From positions 1 through 32,196 of the forward strand of contig NZ_JADWDC010000055.1 in assembly GCF_020640915.1 (NCBI RefSeq): a stretch of 32,196 nt of DNA. Direction: 5' to 3'. Under the pieces are notes generated by a model, which saw only the letters and a program-made list of their open reading frames with translations, was not told the DNA's origin and did not search any database. The position numbers and the translations under genes are program-made. Of the stretch, positions 1 through 8,606 are shown piece by piece; the first letter of the stretch is position 1, and the number at the start of each line of letters is the position of its first letter. The stretch comes from Waterburya agarophytonicola KI4. GTDB lineage: Bacteria > Cyanobacteriota > Cyanobacteriia > Cyanobacteriales > Xenococcaceae.

Positions 1-96
1 AAAGTTTTAACCAAACGACCTTATTATTTTATCAACTATTAGTGGGATAGGTTCAAAGCTGTTGACAACTAAAATATGATGAATTTATCCTAATTA

Positions 97-136
97 AAAT
101 AGATTGGTTTTGTTGTGTAACAAAACCAATCTATTT
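97..136. repeat. Perfect 18-bp inverted repeat with a 4-nt loop
   Basis: The left arm at 97-114 and the right arm at 119-136 are exact reverse complements separated by GTGT. The arms are AT-rich and no clear T-run follows on either side. It could be a terminator for a gene left of the window or the hairpin end of a small element. I cannot tell which. Confidence 0.6.
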
Positions 137-258
137 GGTATGTGTGGTATGAAGGCAATAAACTTGACGGGATGCTTTTAGATGTTAATAACTTTCAGCA
201 GAAGGTAAAAGTATTCTCTTTGGAGAGGATTATTACAGGAATCCCAAAGCTTGACTAG
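121..258 (+). pseudogene. Short open frame, possible tail of a lost gene
   Basis: From the stop at 118-120 to the TAG at 256-258 the plus strand is open for 45 codons. The translation has ordinary amino-acid composition (WYVWYEGNKLDG, then DVNNFQQKVKVF). There is no start codon at its beginning and I recognise no family. It directly follows the hairpin at 97-136. It may be the C-terminus of a degraded transposon or phage gene, or simply chance. Confidence 0.2.
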
Positions 259-400
259 CGGGCATATTATGACTAATGGGGCATGTTGTAGTGGAAAAAC
301 GCAGATAAACCTTTAAGGTAAGGGATTTTTTCTCTCCATCAGACTTGAGAGTCGCGTAGAAATAAGAAACTATTAATAAATGAAATATATATATTTAAAA

Positions 401-600
401 TTACAATGGACAAATAATTTGTCAACAACTAAATATTGGACACTCAATTTGTCAATCACGCTTTGAAAAGACTTTTTTCAAAAAACAGACCTGCAAATCT
501 TGTCTTCATGTTATTTCAGAGATTTTTAGTTTGGGTCAAATAATCTGTCAAGACGACATTTAACTTGGCAATCGACAGATGGTATTCCATTTGGCAAAGC
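401..600 (+). mobile_element. Repeat array resembling a Tn7-like/CAST transposon end (remnant)
   Basis: Two copies of TGGACA-N3-AATTTGTCAA lie 30 bp apart (407-425 and 437-455). A third copy at 534-551 matches the first at 16 of 18 positions, and weaker versions follow at 554-571 and about 574-597. The first copy contains the palindrome GACAAATAATTTGTC and is preceded by TTACAATG. Terminal TGTACA-type sequence followed by imperfect GACA...TGTC repeats is the known style of TnsB-bound ends in type V-K CAST and related Tn7-like elements. No tns, cas or tniQ gene and no opposite end are visible. The assignment to this class is inference from repeat style. Confidence 0.45.
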
Positions 601-631
601 TAAGAAAGATTTAAACCAATCGTATTTACAT

Positions 632-847
632 TCACCGCCACGGAAGCCCGAATGCATTCGGGCTGTCCGCCGTGCGGTGCTTTGCACCAAAATATTCTAT
701 ATCATTCCAAGTTTCCGCTCCGCTTATCACGGCGCAGATAGTAATGGTAATGATATCAATTAACTGATGTAATTTAGTTCTTTCTAATCTTGGATCTTTA
801 ATCTCTGAAAAATATTCCGAGATTGTGGTTTTAGATTTTAGTCTCAC
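632..847 (-). pseudogene. ISAs1-family transposase, N-terminal stump
   Basis: The first 54 or so codons match the N-terminal domain of ISAs1/H-repeat transposases: a conserved DPR, then TICAVISGAETWNDIEYFG. Full-length members are around 370 residues and carry a DDE catalytic domain. Here homology stops after about residue 55 and the frame runs into a GC-rich palindrome before terminating at 71 codons. The catalytic domain is absent and no terminal repeats were recognised, so the remnant cannot be active. Confidence 0.8.
633..689. repeat. GC-rich nested palindrome
   Basis: The core at 645-664 is a perfect 20-bp palindrome. It is flanked by further pairing arms (633-643 with 670-679, imperfect) and followed by a small hairpin GGTGC-ttt-GCACC (677-689). 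The block is much richer in G+C than its surroundings and lies exactly where homology to the ISAs1 transposase ends. It may be a REP-like or MITE-like insertion that truncated the transposase. Confidence 0.6.
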
Positions 848-1063
848 TACTAAACACCACCAAAATTATAGGATTATTTTAGTTATCATACCATTCATTA
901 TGAGAGTTAATTCTATTTTCAATTAATGATTAATTATTATTTCAACTAAATTAAGCGGAGCTTTTCTAAATCTCATGTCATCGTTGCGAAGTTTGCAACA
1001 CTACCTCTGTTGCTTCTTGACTTTTCTCTGTTTTTTGCTCAATTTGCTATTTTCGCTCAATTT
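848..1063. other. Non-coding AT-rich flank left of the inversion breakpoint
   Basis: No gene or recognised remnant is seen. A small hairpin GTTGC-N7-GCAAC lies near 984-1000. The reading frame of hoxH stays open leftward to 1010, but the residues encoded before 1064 (rich in Phe, Ala and Gln) show no HoxH similarity and belong to the flank. Confidence 0.5.
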
Positions 1064-2036
1064 AAGATGCATTTGCCCTGGGCTGTGCCAGGAGGAGTGC
1101 GCCAATCTTTATCGAATGAGGGAAAAATAAAAATTAGCGATCGCATCTCTGAAGCAAAGATAATTATTCTCAATGCCTTAGACAAGTTCAAAAGTTTGCT
1201 GACAAATTATCAAACAGAAGCACAAACCTTTGGTAACTTTCCTAGTTTGTTTATGGGGTTAGTCGGTCAAGATGGAGAGTGGGAACATTACGGTGGTAAG
1301 ATTCGCTTTGTCGATAGTGGTGGCAATATCATTGCAGACCGACCGCCTCGATCCCACTCATTATCAAGAGTTTATCGCCGAAGCCGTCGAACCCTGGTCG
1401 TACTTAAAGTTTCCTTACTATCGTCCTTTAGGATATCCAGCTAAGAAAGATTCCTGTAATCTGCAAAATGGTATTTATCGCGTAGGACCATTAGCAAGAT
1501 TAAATATTTGTAGTCGTATCGGCACGCCTTTAGGCGATCGCGAATTAGCAGAATTTAGAGATCGAGGTCACAGTACAGTTAATTCATCTTTTTTCTATCA
1601 CTACGCACGACTGATTGAAATCCTAGTATGTATCGAAAAAATCGACCAATTGCTAGAAGATTCGGATTTGCAGAGCGATCGTCTGCGAGCCAAAGCTGGT
1701 ATCAATCAACTAGAAGGAATTGGAGTGAGCGAAGCCCCTAGAGGCACTTTATTTCATCACTATAGAGTAGATGAAAATGGCTTGATGAAAAAAGTAAATC
1801 TAATTATTGCTACTGGACAAAACAACCTGGCTATGAATCGCACTGTCGCTCAAATTGCTAGATACTTCATTCGCGGAACTAAAATTTTAGAAGGAATGCT
1901 CAATCGGGTTGAAGCGGGTATCAGAGCTTTCGATCCTTGTTTGAGCTGCTCGACCCATGCGGTTGGTCAAATGCCATTACACATTCAGTTATTCGATGCT
2001 GACGAAAACTTGCTTGAAGATGTTTACCAAAATTGA
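1064..2036 (+). pseudogene. hoxH: hoxH, C-terminal two thirds (split, frameshifted)
   Basis: This encodes the C-terminal part of the bidirectional [NiFe]-hydrogenase large subunit. Homology starts abruptly at KMHLPWAVPGG, continues through [24 protein letters not shown] and [14 protein letters not shown], and ends with the Ni-binding L2 motif DPCLSCSTH, after which the maturation protease normally cuts. The reading frame shifts at 1337-1344, where GACC is tandemly duplicated. Removing one copy restores [14 protein letters not shown]. At 1440-1466 there are 27 extra in-frame bases between GYP and NGIYR compared with the HoxH sequences I recall; this may be natural variation. The missing N-terminal third lies at 20318-20769 on the opposite strand. 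Confidence 0.95.
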
Positions 2037-2070
2037 TGTTCAATAAATTGAAGCGATTAAGTAGCTCCAC

Positions 2071-2163
2071 CTAATTAAACATCAAACGTTTAACAGCGTA
2101 ATTTCCCAGTTGACCCCGATTTTCGATGCCTTCTTGAATTTCACTTTCGATGAGGTAATTTTA
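2071..2163 (-). pseudogene. Short open frame, possible gene remnant
   Basis: Between an in-frame stop at 2161-2163 and the TAG at 2071-2073 the minus strand is open for about 29 codons. It encodes a protein-like string (NYLIESEIQEGIENRGQLG). No start codon is present and I do not recognise the family. It lies between the end of hoxH and coaE and may be the tail of a degraded gene. Confidence 0.25.
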
Positions 2164-2198
2164 CTCAACGTTCGTTGGTATTTAAAGTATCCTTTGAG

Positions 2199-2804
2199 TT
2201 ATCGGAATTTAGAAGAGATAATGTTATGAATTTCCCGATCTACTTCAGCAAACAAATCATCTAAATCGCCATTATTCTCTAAAACTACGTCCGCAGCAGC
2301 GACTTTCTGGACTAAGGGGAGCTGGCTGTCGATTCGAGCTTCTGCTTGTTTGACAGTCAAACCATTCCTCTGTTGTAGTCTAGCAACTTGCATAGAGTGA
2401 TCGCAGCTAACTACCCAAATTTCCGTGACAGTATTGGTTAAATTAGCTTCAAACAAAAGAGGAATATCCAATATTATTGTATGATCTCGAATGGTTTGTA
2501 ATTCCAGATCGAAGCGATCGCGGACATAAGGATGAATTTGACTTTCTAGCCATTGCTTTTCTGAGTGGCTATTAAAAATAATTTCACCCAAAGCAGCACG
2601 GTTTAAAGTGCGATCGGGTAAGATAACTCTATCGCCATAACGAGTAAAGATAATTTGTAAAATTGGCGAATCTGGGGCTACGGCTTCTCTAGCATAAACA
2701 TCTGCATCCAAAATCGGCAAACTATATTTTTCTGCTAGATAATTTGATACGGTGGTCTTACCTGTAGCAATTCCTCCAGTTAATCCAATTAATCTTTGGT
2801 TCAT
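2199..2804 (-). CDS. coaE: Dephospho-CoA kinase
   Basis: CoaE phosphorylates the ribose 3'-OH of dephospho-CoA with ATP, the last step of coenzyme A synthesis, in the cytosol. The 201-residue product has the normal CoaE length. It starts with the P-loop GLTGGIATGKTT (residues 7-18), followed by the family's DADVYAREAV and the central segment ILDIPLLFE. The ATG at 2804 has no strong Shine-Dalgarno sequence. It is convergent with the hoxH fragment and divergent from the flavin reductase gene, so it is probably transcribed alone. The gene appears intact. Confidence 0.95.
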   Translation of the reverse strand: MNQRLIGLTGGIATGKTTVSNYLAEKYSLPILDADVYAREAVAPDSPILQIIFTRYGDRVILPDRTLNRAALGEIIFNSHSEKQWLESQIHPYVRDRFDLELQTIRDHTIILDIPLLFEANLTNTVTEIWVVSCDHSMQVARLQQRNGLTVKQAEARIDSQLPLVQKVAAADVVLENNGDLDDLFAEVDREIHNIISSKFR

Positions 2805-2914
2805 AATTTAATTTCAATGTCTCCCAAATTATTTATCTAACTAAAGAAAGTTTTTCTCGATCCAGAAGCTTGATAAACTGTTGCGAGATAATTCTAGATT
2901 AAGGAGCAAGAATT

Positions 2915-3397
2915 TTGTTAGACCAAAAAGCAAAAAAAACAATGCTACGGAAGATTCCCCACGGATTATATATCTGCGGAGTCAAGGAAGGGGAAGAAAT
3001 GAATGGTTTTACTGTTAGCTGGTTGATGCAAGCTTCTTTTGAGCCACCTTTGGTGGTTAACTGTGTCAAAAAAGGGACTACTTCCCATGAGATGATTAAA
3101 AATACTCAAGTCTTTGCCATTAGCTTTCTCGAATCGGGACAAAAAGACTTAGCTGCATCTTTCTTCCAACCCAAAACTCGTGTTGGCAATAAATTTGAAC
3201 ATGTAGAATTTTATGAAGGTGAAGCTACAGGCTGTCCTATTATCCAAGATTCTTTGGGTTATATTGAATGTAAAGTAGTTGGTACAGTAGAAAAAGGGGA
3301 CCATACTGTATATGTTGGTGAAGTAATCGCTTCAGGAGTTCATCGCGAAGGAGATCAGCTATTACTATCTAGTACGGGTTGGGAATATGGCGGTTAG
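2915..3397 (+). CDS. Flavin reductase-like FMN-binding protein
   Basis: The 160-residue product is a single flavin-reductase-like split-barrel domain, the fold that binds FMN and supports NAD(P)H-dependent flavin reduction. Typical features are the N-terminal PHGLYICGV, NGFTVSWLMQASFEPPLV, the FAISFLE strand and the C-terminal HTVYVGEV. It resembles both stand-alone flavin reductases and the last domain of cyanobacterial diflavin proteins. There is no metallo-beta-lactamase or flavodoxin domain, so it is not a diflavin protein. The start is TTG, supported by AAGGAG at 2901-2906, 8 nt upstream. The partner enzyme is unknown. Confidence 0.85.
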   Translation: MLDQKAKKTMLRKIPHGLYICGVKEGEEMNGFTVSWLMQASFEPPLVVNCVKKGTTSHEMIKNTQVFAISFLESGQKDLAASFFQPKTRVGNKFEHVEFYEGEATGCPIIQDSLGYIECKVVGTVEKGDHTVYVGEVIASGVHREGDQLLLSSTGWEYGG

Positions 3398-3453
3398 TAA
3401 TGATTAATAGTTGAAATGATAGGGGTATTTATTTCCCTATCTCCCATAGATGT

Positions 3454-3478
3454 GGGGAGTATATTGCCTCCCCATCTC
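3454..3478. terminator. Possible terminator hairpin between convergent genes
   Basis: ATG(t)GGGGAG and CTCCCCAT can pair across a short AT-rich loop with a single-base bulge. The hairpin sits between the 3' ends of the flavin reductase gene and the Sua5/YrdC gene. No clear T-run follows, so this is only a candidate. Confidence 0.35.
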
Positions 3479-3533
3479 CTAAGCTGTCAAGCATTTAATT
3501 TGCTTGTTGGGATTTTAAGTTATATTCTCAAAC

Positions 3534-4187
3534 TTAATGTACAAAATCTAGCCAATTCTCCACTTCCTGCCAACCCAAACCTTTTCGCACAACTTCGGGT
3601 TCGTCGCTAGTAAAATCTAGAATAGTAGAAACTTTAAACCCAGGATCTATACTGTTATCAATAATTATATCTACTTGATTTTCCAAAGCATCGAATAAAT
3701 AAGCTTTGTCTACATTCATCGTCGGGTAGTCGCCATCTTCATCTTTGATATGTGCCGAAGTAGAAACTACAGGATTGCCCAAAGTCTTCAATAATTCTTG
3801 ACATAAAAGATTATTTGGGACTCTAATACCGCTAGTCTTACGTTTGGGACTCATTACTAGCTTTGGCACTTGTTTGCTGGCAGGGAGTAAAAAAGTATAA
3901 GGCCCTGGAATGAGATGTTTCATGATACGATAAGCGTGATCGCTGACTGTCGCATATTCAGAAATATTAGACAAGGAAGAACACAAAAAAGTTAAGGGTT
4001 TATCATTAGACATCTGCTTGATTCTTCTAACTTTTTCCACCGCAGACTTAACGCTAAGATCGCAGCCGATCGCGTATACTGTATCGGTGGGATAAAGCAT
4101 TACTGCACCTTTTTTTAATGCGGTAGCAATTTGATCGATAGTTCTTTGTTGGGGGTTGTTGGGGTGTAGTTCGTGTAGAATAGCCAT
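3534..4187 (-). CDS. Sua5/YciO/YrdC-family protein (L-threonylcarbamoyladenylate synthase-like)
   Basis: The family makes threonylcarbamoyl-AMP from threonine, bicarbonate and ATP for the universal t6A37 tRNA modification. The 217-residue product is a single YrdC domain without the Sua5 C-terminal extension. Visible family motifs are YPTDTVYAIGCDL, the basic RRIKQMSNDKPLTFL, the central PGPYTFLLPAS, the substrate-site stretch SGIRVPNN, and VVSTSAH. GAGG lies 8 nt before the ATG at 4187. It is divergent from larC with 66 bp between the starts. The YciO subgroup is not proven to do the t6A reaction, so the exact function is uncertain. Confidence 0.85.
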   Translation of the reverse strand: MAILHELHPNNPQQRTIDQIATALKKGAVMLYPTDTVYAIGCDLSVKSAVEKVRRIKQMSNDKPLTFLCSSLSNISEYATVSDHAYRIMKHLIPGPYTFLLPASKQVPKLVMSPKRKTSGIRVPNNLLCQELLKTLGNPVVSTSAHIKDEDGDYPTMNVDKAYLFDALENQVDIIIDNSIDPGFKVSTILDFTSDEPEVVRKGLGWQEVENWLDFVH

Positions 4188-4253
4188 ATAAATTACCTCA
4201 TAATGAATAATGTTCTCGATCCAATCGATCGCGAGTAGTTTAGATGGTGTTTT

Positions 4254-5498
4254 ATGGGCAAAATTTGTTACTTAGAGTGTCCTACAGGAATTGCTGGGGA
4301 CATGTGTTTGGGCGCGCTAATTGATTGTGGTTTGCCCTGGCAATATTTAATCGATAGTCTTGGGCTTTTAGGTATTGAATCAGAATATCAACTAAGAACG
4401 GAAAAAGTTATTCGCAACGGACAAGCAGCTACAAAAGTTTATGTCAATTTGCAAGTAGAACACAAGCATACCCATGATGACCACCACCATCACCATTATC
4501 CAGCCAGACACCTGCCAGAAATTGAAAATTTAATAAAAAATGCAAGATTAAAAGATCGCGTCAAGGAATGGAGTTTGGCTATATTTAATCAACTGGCGAT
4601 CGCAGAAAGTCAAGTCCACGGTATTCCCCCAGAAAAAGTACACTTTCACGAAGTAGGGGCAACCGATGCCATTGTGGATATTGTCGGCACTTGTATCGGT
4701 TTGGATTGGCTAGATATCGAAGAATTATATTGCTCTGCTATGCCTACAGGGGGAGGTACGGTAAAGGCAGCCCACGGACTGCTATCTGTCCCCGTTCCTG
4801 CGGTAGTCAAACTCTGGGAGACAAGGAAAGTACCAATATATAGTAATGGTATCAAAAAAGAGCTAGTTACGCCGACGGGTGCTGCGATCGCCGTAACTCT
4901 AGCATCGGGTTTTGGCGACCCCCCCGCGATGAAACTAACTAAAATGGGTTTGGGTGCGGGTTCTCAAGATTTTGAGATTCCCAATATTTTGCGATTATGG
5001 CTAGGGGAGAAGGAGACGGAGAGACGGGGAGAGAAGGAGACGGTACGAGAGACGGTGACGGTATTGGAGACTCAAATCGACGATCTCAATCCTCAAGCGG
5101 TAGCTTATACCTTAGAACAATTAATTGCTGCGGGAGCATTAGATGTCTTTACCCAAAATATTGGCATGAAAAAATCGCGATCGGGTATCCTTTTAACGGT
5201 TATTTGTCATCCTACCCTGGCTAATACTTGCAAGACAATTATCTTCAAAGAAACGACTACCCTGGGAATAAGAGAGAGAAATCAACAGAGGAATATTCTC
5301 GATCGCCAACTAAAATCTATCTCTACCAAATACGGTACGCTAAAAGTTAAAATTGCCAGTTGGGGAACAGGTAAAGAAAGAGAAGTTATCAACATACAGC
5401 CAGAATATGAAGACTGCGCTATTCTAGCTCGTAAACATAATATTCCTTGGAGAGAAATAGCTCAACAAGCAATTATCGCCTGGGAAAGCGATCGCTAA
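4254..5498 (+). CDS. larC: LarC family protein (nickel-pincer cofactor synthesis, DUF111)
   Basis: LarC inserts nickel into the pyridinium bisthiocarboxylate precursor to make the nickel-pincer cofactor first found in lactate racemase. The 414-residue length is typical. The N-terminus CYLECPTGIAGDMCLGAL and the segment HFHEVGATDAIVDIVG are family hallmarks. Residues 70-81 form a histidine cluster (HKHTHDDHHHHH), common in Ni-handling proteins. Between the N- and C-terminal domains (about residues 251-267) a purine-rich microrepeat at 5009-5062 adds an Arg/Glu/Thr-rich linker without breaking the frame. larA, larB and larE are not in the window, so its client enzyme is unknown. Confidence 0.9.
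   Translation: MGKICYLECPTGIAGDMCLGALIDCGLPWQYLIDSLGLLGIESEYQLRTEKVIRNGQAATKVYVNLQVEHKHTHDDHHHHHYPARHLPEIENLIKNARLKDRVKEWSLAIFNQLAIAESQVHGIPPEKVHFHEVGATDAIVDIVGTCIGLDWLDIEELYCSAMPTGGGTVKAAHGLLSVPVPAVVKLWETRKVPIYSNGIKKELVTPTGAAIAVTLASGFGDPPAMKLTKMGLGAGSQDFEIPNILRLWLGEKETERRGEKETVRETVTVLETQIDDLNPQAVAYTLEQLIAAGALDVFTQNIGMKKSRSGILLTVICHPTLANTCKTIIFKETTTLGIRERNQQRNILDRQLKSISTKYGTLKVKIASWGTGKEREVINIQPEYEDCAILARKHNIPWREIAQQAIIAWESDR
5009..5062. repeat. Purine-rich microrepeat inside larC
   Basis: The block is built from irregular repeats of GGAGA, GACGG and GAGACGG units. It resembles the short tandem purine repeats common between cyanobacterial genes. Here it is in frame and lies in an interdomain linker, so it is probably tolerated. 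Confidence 0.6.
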
Positions 5499-5540
5499 TC
5501 GACAATTGACAATTAATTAAATATTTTTTACTCCATCCCT

Positions 5541-7403
5541 ATGACTGAAACCGTTCTTGATGTTCGTCACTTGCAAGTCCAATTTACCACCGAAAGCGAT
5601 CCCGTGGTAGCAGTCAACGATCTTAGCTTTCAACTAAGGAAAGGAGAAAAACTAGGTATAGTTGGCGAGTCAGGTTCGGGAAAATCAGTTACTTCTTTAG
5701 CAATTATGGGCTTAGTTCCCACTCCTGGACACATTACCGCAGGAAAGATTCTTTTTACTCCCGACAACAAATCCCAAGTCGATTTATTACAGGTAAACGA
5801 AGCCGAGCGTAGAAGCTATCGTGGTGGCGAAATTGCCATGATATTTCAAGAGCCAATGAGCGCGCTCAATCCCGTCTATGATATAGGTTTTCAGCTTACG
5901 GAAGCAATTTTACTACATCAAAAAGTATCATCCTCCGAAGCCAGAAGAAAAGCGATCGCCTTATTACAAGAGGTGCAGCTTTTATCCGACGATGAAACCC
6001 TGAAACAGCAATACCTTCGAGAAAATCCTAGTTCGTTACATAGCGATCGCGCGATCGCCGATTATATCAACCGACACAAGCAAGAAATACTAAAACGTTA
6101 CCCCCACCAACTATCGGGGGGACAATTACAACGCATCACTATTGCCATGGCTATTTCTTGCAATCCCAGGGTTTTAATTGCCGACGAGCCGACAACAGCT
6201 CTAGATGTAACAGTTCAAGCTACTATCCTCGACTTGTTGCGAGATCTCTGCCAAAAGAGGGGAATGTCTCTGATTTTTATCACTCACGATCTGGGAGTAA
6301 TTGCCGAATTAGTCGATACGGTGACGGTAATGTATCGGGGGAATGTCGTCGAGTCAGGGGATATTCAAACTGTTTTTACCAATCCCGCCCATCCCTACAC
6401 CAAAGGATTATTAGCCTGTCGCCCTACCCTCAAACACAAGCTAAAAATATTACCCACAGTGGCGGATTTTATGGAGGTATCTACCACCCCCGAAGGGGAA
6501 ATGAAAATTGTAGAAAAACCAACCAGTCTCGATCAAAAACTCAATGAAATTGTTACCGACAGCGCACAGCAAGCAAGATTAGACAAATTAGTCCAACAAA
6601 AGCCCATCATGTCTGTGGAAAAATTGCGGGTAGGCTTTCCCCTCAAAGGAGTTTTTGGCAGAACCAAAAAATATATGATGGCGGTGAATAATGTTTCCTT
6701 TGAAGTCTATCCAGGGGAAACATTAGGGCTAGTGGGAGAATCAGGTTGCGGTAAATCTACTTTAGCCAGAACTTTATTGCGCTTGATCCAACCGATGGAA
6801 GGAAATATCGTTTTTGATGGCGATAATATTACTAATTTATCTCTTAAAAGCCAAAAATTGCGATCGCTACGCCGACAGATGCAAATTGTCTTTCAAAACC
6901 CTTACAATTCCCTCAATCCGAGAATAAATATCGGTAAAGCGATCGCCGAACCTTTAGTCGTCCATAAAATAAAATGCGATCGCCAAAAGAAAGTAGCCGA
7001 ACTTTTAGAACGAGTTGGTTTAAATCCCGATATGAGAAATCGTTACCCCCACGAGTTTTCAGGGGGACAAAGACAACGGGTATGTATTGCTCGCGCCCTC
7101 GCTTTAGAGCCTCAATTTATCATCTGTGACGAGTCGGTTTCTGCTTTAGATGTTTCCGTACAAGCGCAAGTTCTAAACCTCTTAAAAAAGCTTCAAGCAG
7201 ACTTTGGTCTAACCTATGTTTTTATCTCCCATGATTTGAGCGTAGTTAAGTTTATGAGCGATCGCATTATTGTGATGAATAAAGGCAAAATTGAAGAAAT
7301 CGATACCGCAGAAGAGATTTATCGCAATCCGAAAACAGACTATACTCGAAAGTTGATTAATTCTATTCCGACAGGAGAATTTTTGGGAACAAATAATACG
7401 TAG
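5541..7403 (+). CDS. Fused two-domain oligopeptide/dipeptide-type ABC transporter ATPase
   Basis: The 620-residue product carries two complete ABC ATPase domains in tandem, like a DppD-DppF or GsiA fusion. Domain 1 has Walker A GESGSGKS (42-49), signature LSGGQ (191-195) and Walker B VLIADEP. Domain 2 has GESGCGKS (399-406), signature FSGGQ (506-510) and FIICDES. Each domain is followed by the oligopeptide-type sequence near HPYTKGLL or DYTRKLI. An insertion of about 30 residues sits before the first signature motif. Such ATPases energise import of peptides, nickel or glutathione. No permease is adjacent, so the cargo cannot be deduced. It follows larC on the same strand after 42 bp. Confidence 0.9.
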   Translation: MTETVLDVRHLQVQFTTESDPVVAVNDLSFQLRKGEKLGIVGESGSGKSVTSLAIMGLVPTPGHITAGKILFTPDNKSQVDLLQVNEAERRSYRGGEIAMIFQEPMSALNPVYDIGFQLTEAILLHQKVSSSEARRKAIALLQEVQLLSDDETLKQQYLRENPSSLHSDRAIADYINRHKQEILKRYPHQLSGGQLQRITIAMAISCNPRVLIADEPTTALDVTVQATILDLLRDLCQKRGMSLIFITHDLGVIAELVDTVTVMYRGNVVESGDIQTVFTNPAHPYTKGLLACRPTLKHKLKILPTVADFMEVSTTPEGEMKIVEKPTSLDQKLNEIVTDSAQQARLDKLVQQKPIMSVEKLRVGFPLKGVFGRTKKYMMAVNNVSFEVYPGETLGLVGESGCGKSTLARTLLRLIQPMEGNIVFDGDNITNLSLKSQKLRSLRRQMQIVFQNPYNSLNPRINIGKAIAEPLVVHKIKCDRQKKVAELLERVGLNPDMRNRYPHEFSGGQRQRVCIARALALEPQFIICDESVSALDVSVQAQVLNLLKKLQADFGLTYVFISHDLSVVKFMSDRIIVMNKGKIEEIDTAEEIYRNPKTDYTRKLINSIPTGEFLGTNNT

Positions 7404-7460
7404 GGGAGTAAAGCTAGATTTTTGAAATGACCAAAGTTTTCAGAGTCTGACAAAAGAGGG

Positions 7461-8540
7461 CTAATTAAAAGGAGGAGAATACATCAAGCCACCATCTTTC
7501 CATAAGGCATTTTGTCCTCGTTTTAAGCGGAAAGGTTCGCCAATGTTGCGATCGTATATTTCTTGATAGTTGCCAACGTGCTTGATAATTCTAACAGTAA
7601 AATCATTACTCAATCCCATGGGTGAACCCAAGTCGCCATCCTTACCCAAAAAACGCTTAATTTCTAGATCCTGACTGTTTTTATAGGTACTAAGATTAGT
7701 GGAATTGATATTTAATTCTTCAGCTTGAATGAGAGCAAAAGTTACCCACTTGATTACGTCAAACCATTGAGAATCTCTATGTACTATTGCAGGGGCTAAA
7801 GGCTCTTGAGCGATTCTTTGAGGTAAGATTCGATGATATGTAGGATTAGCTAGTAAAATTTTACGTGCTACCAACTGAGATATATCTCCTGTAATAGCTT
7901 GACAAATATTGTGTTCGTAGGAATTATATAACGATTCTTTGTCAGAGATTACCAAAGGAGTATATTTAATATCTTCTTGAGTCATGTAATCTTCTAAATT
8001 ATTGTAACTAGTAGTTCCCTCTGCAACACAAATTGATTTACCTGCAAGATCGGCAATTTTTTTGATGTCACTAGCTCGATGAACCATAATTCCTTGGGCA
8101 TCATAAAATATAGGAGGAGTAAACTCCAAATTTTCATCAGTATCGCGACTGAGAGTTTGAGTAGTGTTGCGACTGAGTAAATCAATTTCTCCCGATTTGA
8201 GAGCAGAAAATCTTTCTTCTGTACCTAATTCGCGAAATTCTACTTTTTCGGGATCGTCAAATAATGCCGATGCTACAGCACGGCAAAAATCAACATCTAT
8301 CCCTGCATATCTGCTATTGAAATCTACAAAGCTAAATCCTGGAATTTCTCCACTGATGCCACAAATGAGATAGCCTCTTTGTTTTACTACGTCTAAACGA
8401 TTGCTATTGTGGTTGGATAGATTGGTGGTAGTAATATTAGCTTGAGTGATTTTTCCGCTACAACCGCCTACGGATGTTAATAAAGTTGCTATTAAAAATA
8501 AGAAGCTGCATTTTTGTTTCCACGCTATTTGACGCAACAT
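7461..8540 (-). CDS. Amino-acid ABC transporter substrate-binding lipoprotein (polar amino acid type)
   Basis: This is a periplasmic solute-binding protein of 359 residues. The N-terminus has a basic start, a hydrophobic core and the lipobox SVGGC, giving a lipidated Cys27. The mature part begins with the linker and RGYLICGISGEIPGFS, followed by YAGIDVDFCRAVASALF. This is the type-2 periplasmic fold of the AapJ/BztA general L-amino-acid binders (SBP family 3). The conserved SGEIDLLSRNTT and the C-terminal GLSNDFTVRIIKHVGNYQEIYDR also fit that group. No permease lies next to it. The neighbouring ATPase at 5541 is of peptide type and is unlikely to be its partner. Confidence 0.9.
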   Translation of the reverse strand: MLRQIAWKQKCSFLFLIATLLTSVGGCSGKITQANITTTNLSNHNSNRLDVVKQRGYLICGISGEIPGFSFVDFNSRYAGIDVDFCRAVASALFDDPEKVEFRELGTEERFSALKSGEIDLLSRNTTQTLSRDTDENLEFTPPIFYDAQGIMVHRASDIKKIADLAGKSICVAEGTTSYNNLEDYMTQEDIKYTPLVISDKESLYNSYEHNICQAITGDISQLVARKILLANPTYHRILPQRIAQEPLAPAIVHRDSQWFDVIKWVTFALIQAEELNINSTNLSTYKNSQDLEIKRFLGKDGDLGSPMGLSNDFTVRIIKHVGNYQEIYDRNIGEPFRLKRGQNALWKDGGLMYSPPFN

Positions 8541-8606
8541 AGATATTAAAATTAGATGATTATAAGTAATATAAAGGAAATCCTCTAACTTTATTTACCA
8601 ATAAAC

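Larger units (their letters stand above)
1..631. other. Gene-poor region with mobile-element debris
   Basis: No intact gene is visible here. The stretch holds a perfect 18-bp stem hairpin (97-136), a short open frame without a start codon (121-258) that could be the tail of a lost gene, and the direct-repeat array at 401-600 described separately. The DNA is AT-rich and full of stops in all frames. It looks like a graveyard of transposon ends next to the rearranged hoxH. Confidence 0.6.

Noticed and set aside
1010-1063. hoxH fragment might start at the frame opening 1010
   Set aside because: Residues encoded before 1064 have no HoxH similarity. The frame is open there by chance and belongs to the flank.
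3416-3610. 64-codon plus-strand gene
   Set aside because: It overlaps the Sua5/YrdC gene on the other strand and its sequence has no recognisable feature.
4997-5224. 75-codon gene in another frame of larC
   Set aside because: It is an artefact of the purine repeat inside larC.
5541-8540. One transporter formed by the fused ATPase and the binding lipoprotein
   Set aside because: The ATPase is of peptide type and the binding protein of polar amino-acid type. They are convergent and no permease is present.
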